From the NCBI GenBank assembly GCA_946479395.1, contig CAMLFV010000149.1:1-6670 (forward strand): 6,670 bases of DNA, read 5' to 3'. Made by a program: the position numbers and the translations under genes. This DNA is from an uncultured Flavobacterium sp. (lineage in GTDB: Bacteria; Bacteroidota; Bacteroidia; Flavobacteriales; Flavobacteriaceae). Under the pieces are notes generated by a model, which was given only the letters and a program-made list of their open reading frames with translations, ran no database searches and was not told the DNA's origin. Shown piece after piece: positions 4,945 through 6,670 of the stretch (positions within the stretch are counted from its first letter, which is position 1; each line of letters opens with the position of its first letter).

Positions 4945-5945
4945 TGAAAATCCTACGCAAAATATTATTTCCGTTTTCGTTGATTTATGTAGCTGTAACC
5001 AGTTTACGAAATTTTTTGTACGATAATGGAATTAAAAAATCAACTGCTTTTAATTTACCAATTATTGCTGTAGGAAACCTGTCGGTTGGTGGAACGGGCA
5101 AAACGCCCATGGTTGAATATTTAATCAGACTTTTATCAGACAGATACAATTTAGCGGTTTTAAGCCGAGGCTACAAACGAAAAAGTAAAGGTTTTTATTT
5201 GGCAAATGCTGCTACAACAATAGAAGAAATTGGAGATGAACCTTTTCAGTATCATTCAAAATTTAAAAATATTCATGTAGCCGTAAATGCCAATAGAGTA
5301 GAAGGAGTTACCAAAATTTTAGAAGCTTTACCTAAGACTGATATTGTCTTGCTTGATGATGCTTTTCAGCATCGAAAAATTAAAGCAGGTTTTTATATTA
5401 TGCTTACCGCTTACAACGAATTGTTTTACAACGATTTAGTTTTGCCTGCCGGAAATTTGCGTGAATGTAAATCGGGAGTAAAAAGAGCCAGTGTTGTGGT
5501 TGTTACTAAATGTCCGAAAGATTTATCGGAAACAGAAATGTATCAAATAAAAAATAAAATTGACATTGATAACGATAAAATTTTCTTTTCAACGATTAGT
5601 TATAATCATTCGGTAACAAATAATATCGAAGAAATTAAAATTTCTGATTTTAAAAATGATTTTATAGCTGTTGCCGGTATTGCAAAACCGGAATATTTTT
5701 ACGACTATTTAAAATGCAATAAAAATGATTGTTTAACATTTCCTGACCATCATTTCTTTTCAGATCAAGATATAAATAACATCCTACAAAAAGCAAATAA
5801 TCGAAAAATCATCACTACCGAAAAAGATTATATGCGCTTGCAGAATCTTCTGCCAAAAGATCAGTTGTATTACTTACCAATTGAGATGGAATTCTTAAAA
5901 GATTCAGTGGTTTTTGATACGGAAATAAGAAATATAATTGTTTAA
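4944..5945 (+). CDS. lpxK: Tetraacyldisaccharide 4'-kinase LpxK
   Basis: LpxK transfers the gamma-phosphate of ATP to the 4' position of tetraacyldisaccharide 1-phosphate, making lipid IVA, at the cytoplasmic face of the inner membrane. The 333-residue length is normal. An N-terminal hydrophobic, basic helix (about 4-22) is the membrane-associating segment of the family. The P-loop is GNLSVGGTGKT (44-54) with Lys53 and Thr54. Other family motifs follow: LSRGYKR (73-79), IGDEP (96-100) with the conserved Asp98, the Walker B-like LLDDAFQHRK (136-145), LPAGNLRE (167-174), FPDHHFFS (266-273) and TTEKDYMRL (291-299). No key motif is missing. The ATG shares its A with the TAA of the lipoprotein gene, so translation is probably coupled and both genes share a promoter. 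No clear terminator hairpin follows the stop at 5945. In this lineage lpxK is, as I recall, often found next to nif3, as here. Confidence 0.95.
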   Translation: MKILRKILFPFSLIYVAVTSLRNFLYDNGIKKSTAFNLPIIAVGNLSVGGTGKTPMVEYLIRLLSDRYNLAVLSRGYKRKSKGFYLANAATTIEEIGDEPFQYHSKFKNIHVAVNANRVEGVTKILEALPKTDIVLLDDAFQHRKIKAGFYIMLTAYNELFYNDLVLPAGNLRECKSGVKRASVVVVTKCPKDLSETEMYQIKNKIDIDNDKIFFSTISYNHSVTNNIEEIKISDFKNDFIAVAGIAKPEYFYDYLKCNKNDCLTFPDHHFFSDQDINNILQKANNRKIITTEKDYMRLQNLLPKDQLYYLPIEMEFLKDSVVFDTEIRNIIV

Positions 5946-5971
5946 AAAATATTTCTTCTACAAATGAATTA

Positions 5972-6006
5972 TTTTTGTTGAGATATACTTTTTTTTGATA
6001 ATTTTA
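5972..6006 (+). promoter_or_regulatory. Candidate promoter for the surface-protein gene
   Basis: TTTTTG (5972-5977) and TAATTTTA (5999-6006) are 21 bp apart and resemble the Bacteroidota -33 and -7 elements, with the last base of the -7 box off consensus. Transcription would start near 6012, giving a leader of about 20 nt to the ATG at 6034. The 88-bp gap is very AT-rich, so chance matches are likely. Imperfect inverted arms (5966-5979 and 6006-6016) flank the -7 box. Confidence 0.42.
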
Positions 6007-6033
6007 ACAAAAATTCAATTACACTAAAAACCC

Positions 6034-6670
6034 ATGTTAAAAACACTACTTTTGTTTACTACATTAATTTGTAGCTTGTCTTCTTTTGGTCAAAAAATAT
6101 CACTTTACAAACAATTTTACGGTAGTTATGATTATACAATGCTTGGAAACACAATGAATGTACAGGCAAATGGAGATCCTAATTCCTGTGATATTTTAAC
6201 CGAATCATCGGCAACACTTAATATACCCGGAAACAAAGAAGTAGTTGCAGCTTATTTGTATTGGTCTGGTAATGGAAACCAAAAAGAAGCTGATTTAAAT
6301 GTTAAATTAAACGGTATTGATGTAGAATCTGAACGCCTTAATCTTTTAGCAGCAGGTGCCGATCCAAACTTTGCGTATTTTTCGGCTTTTGCAGATGTAA
6401 CGCATATAGTAAAGCAATTTGGCGAAACAGAATATACACTATCTGAATTAGATCTAACAAAACATATAAAAAAGTATTGCGGTGGTAATTATGTAGGATG
6501 GGCAATTGCGGTGGTTTATAACGATGAAGATATTGAAGATAATTTAGTTGCAATTTATGACGGTTTTGAAAGTTTAGATACAGGAAATCCCATTATTAAT
6601 ATTATTTTAGATGGTTTTAGAATTACAAATGCGGCAAATTCAAAAATATCTTTTTTGGCTTGGGAAGGAG
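6034..6670 (+). CDS. N-terminal part of a large secreted surface protein, probably type IX secretion cargo (3' truncated)
   Basis: The frame opens at ATG 6034 and runs off the window after 212 residues. Residues 1-19 form a Sec signal peptide (basic start, LLLFTTLI core, cleavage probably after SFG before Gln20). The mature part matches, from memory, a domain at the N-terminus of long flavobacterial proteins with gliding-motility-associated or type IX sorting C-termini. The supporting motifs are YGSYDYTMLGNTMN (29-42), a Cys52 in NSCDILTESSATL, VAAYLYWSG (71-79), AYFSAFADVT (114-123), Cys149 in KKYCGGNYVGWAIAVVY (146-162), YDGFES (175-180) and FLAWEG (207-212). Cys52 and Cys149 may form a disulfide in this exported domain. 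The sorting domain that would prove type IX export lies outside the window. The start is favoured because it gives a clean signal peptide and follows the lpxK stop by 88 bp. Role in adhesion or gliding is inference. Confidence 0.85.
   Translation, partial: MLKTLLLFTTLICSLSSFGQKISLYKQFYGSYDYTMLGNTMNVQANGDPNSCDILTESSATLNIPGNKEVVAAYLYWSGNGNQKEADLNVKLNGIDVESERLNLLAAGADPNFAYFSAFADVTHIVKQFGETEYTLSELDLTKHIKKYCGGNYVGWAIAVVYNDEDIEDNLVAIYDGFESLDTGNPIINIILDGFRITNAANSKISFLAWEG

Noticed and set aside
5946..5965. Possible terminator directly after lpxK
   Set aside because: No GC-containing stem is present; the stretch is only A/T-rich, so lpxK transcription may run into the next gap.
6338..6553. Minus-strand frame of 71 codons inside the surface-protein gene
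   Set aside because: It is antisense to a clear coding sequence with a signal peptide and domain motifs, and has no supporting signals.
1..6670. CRISPR array, tRNA/rRNA genes, insertion sequence ends, phage or defence genes
   Set aside because: No regularly spaced direct repeats, no RNA-gene-like structure, no transposase and no defence-type domains were seen on either strand.

Overview
The window looks like an ordinary chromosomal stretch from a member of the Flavobacteriaceae (Bacteroidota). It is AT-rich. Its minus-strand genes are preceded by matches to the Bacteroidota promoter -7 box TAnnTTTG rather than by Shine-Dalgarno sites. It encodes a Bacteroidota-type exported surface protein with an 'FGQ' signal-peptide end and a lipoprotein. 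The Nif3 protein, the coiled-coil protein and LpxK all read as typical flavobacterial versions from memory. No tRNA, rRNA, CRISPR array, insertion sequence or phage gene is visible.

Layout. (1) Positions 1-476 (+): the 3' end of an unrecognised beta-rich protein that enters from the left. (2) 477-578: a convergent gap with a copy of a dispersed-repeat-like sequence (496-521) and a hairpin terminator (556-580) that can serve both strands. (3) 579-4217 (-): four genes transcribed leftwards, in order of transcription Nif3/DUF34 protein, coiled-coil COG1579-type protein, alpha/beta hydrolase, RluF pseudouridine synthase. (4) 4218-4275: a 58-bp divergent promoter region. (5) 4276-5945 (+): a small lipoprotein and lpxK, overlapping by one base (TAATG). 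(6) 5946-6033: an AT-rich gap with a candidate promoter. (7) 6034-6670 (+): the N-terminal part of a large secreted surface protein that leaves the window on the right.

How the genes relate. LpxK makes lipid IVA for the outer membrane and is probably co-expressed with the lipoprotein before it. Nif3 and the coiled-coil protein are a recurrent bacterial gene pair of unresolved function, and here they are 3 nt apart. RluF modifies 23S rRNA. The last gene belongs to the cell-surface secretome.

No clearly new multi-gene system is visible. The best second-look items are: the coiled-coil protein has lost all four zinc-ribbon cysteines, while its neighbour Nif3 lacks one histidine of the usual HH metal-ligand pair; a strong terminator whose U-tract directly touches the hydrolase start codon; promoter evidence that moves the Nif3 start to a GTG at 4217; and an internal promoter inside nif3. 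All functional calls are from recall of families; no search was run.
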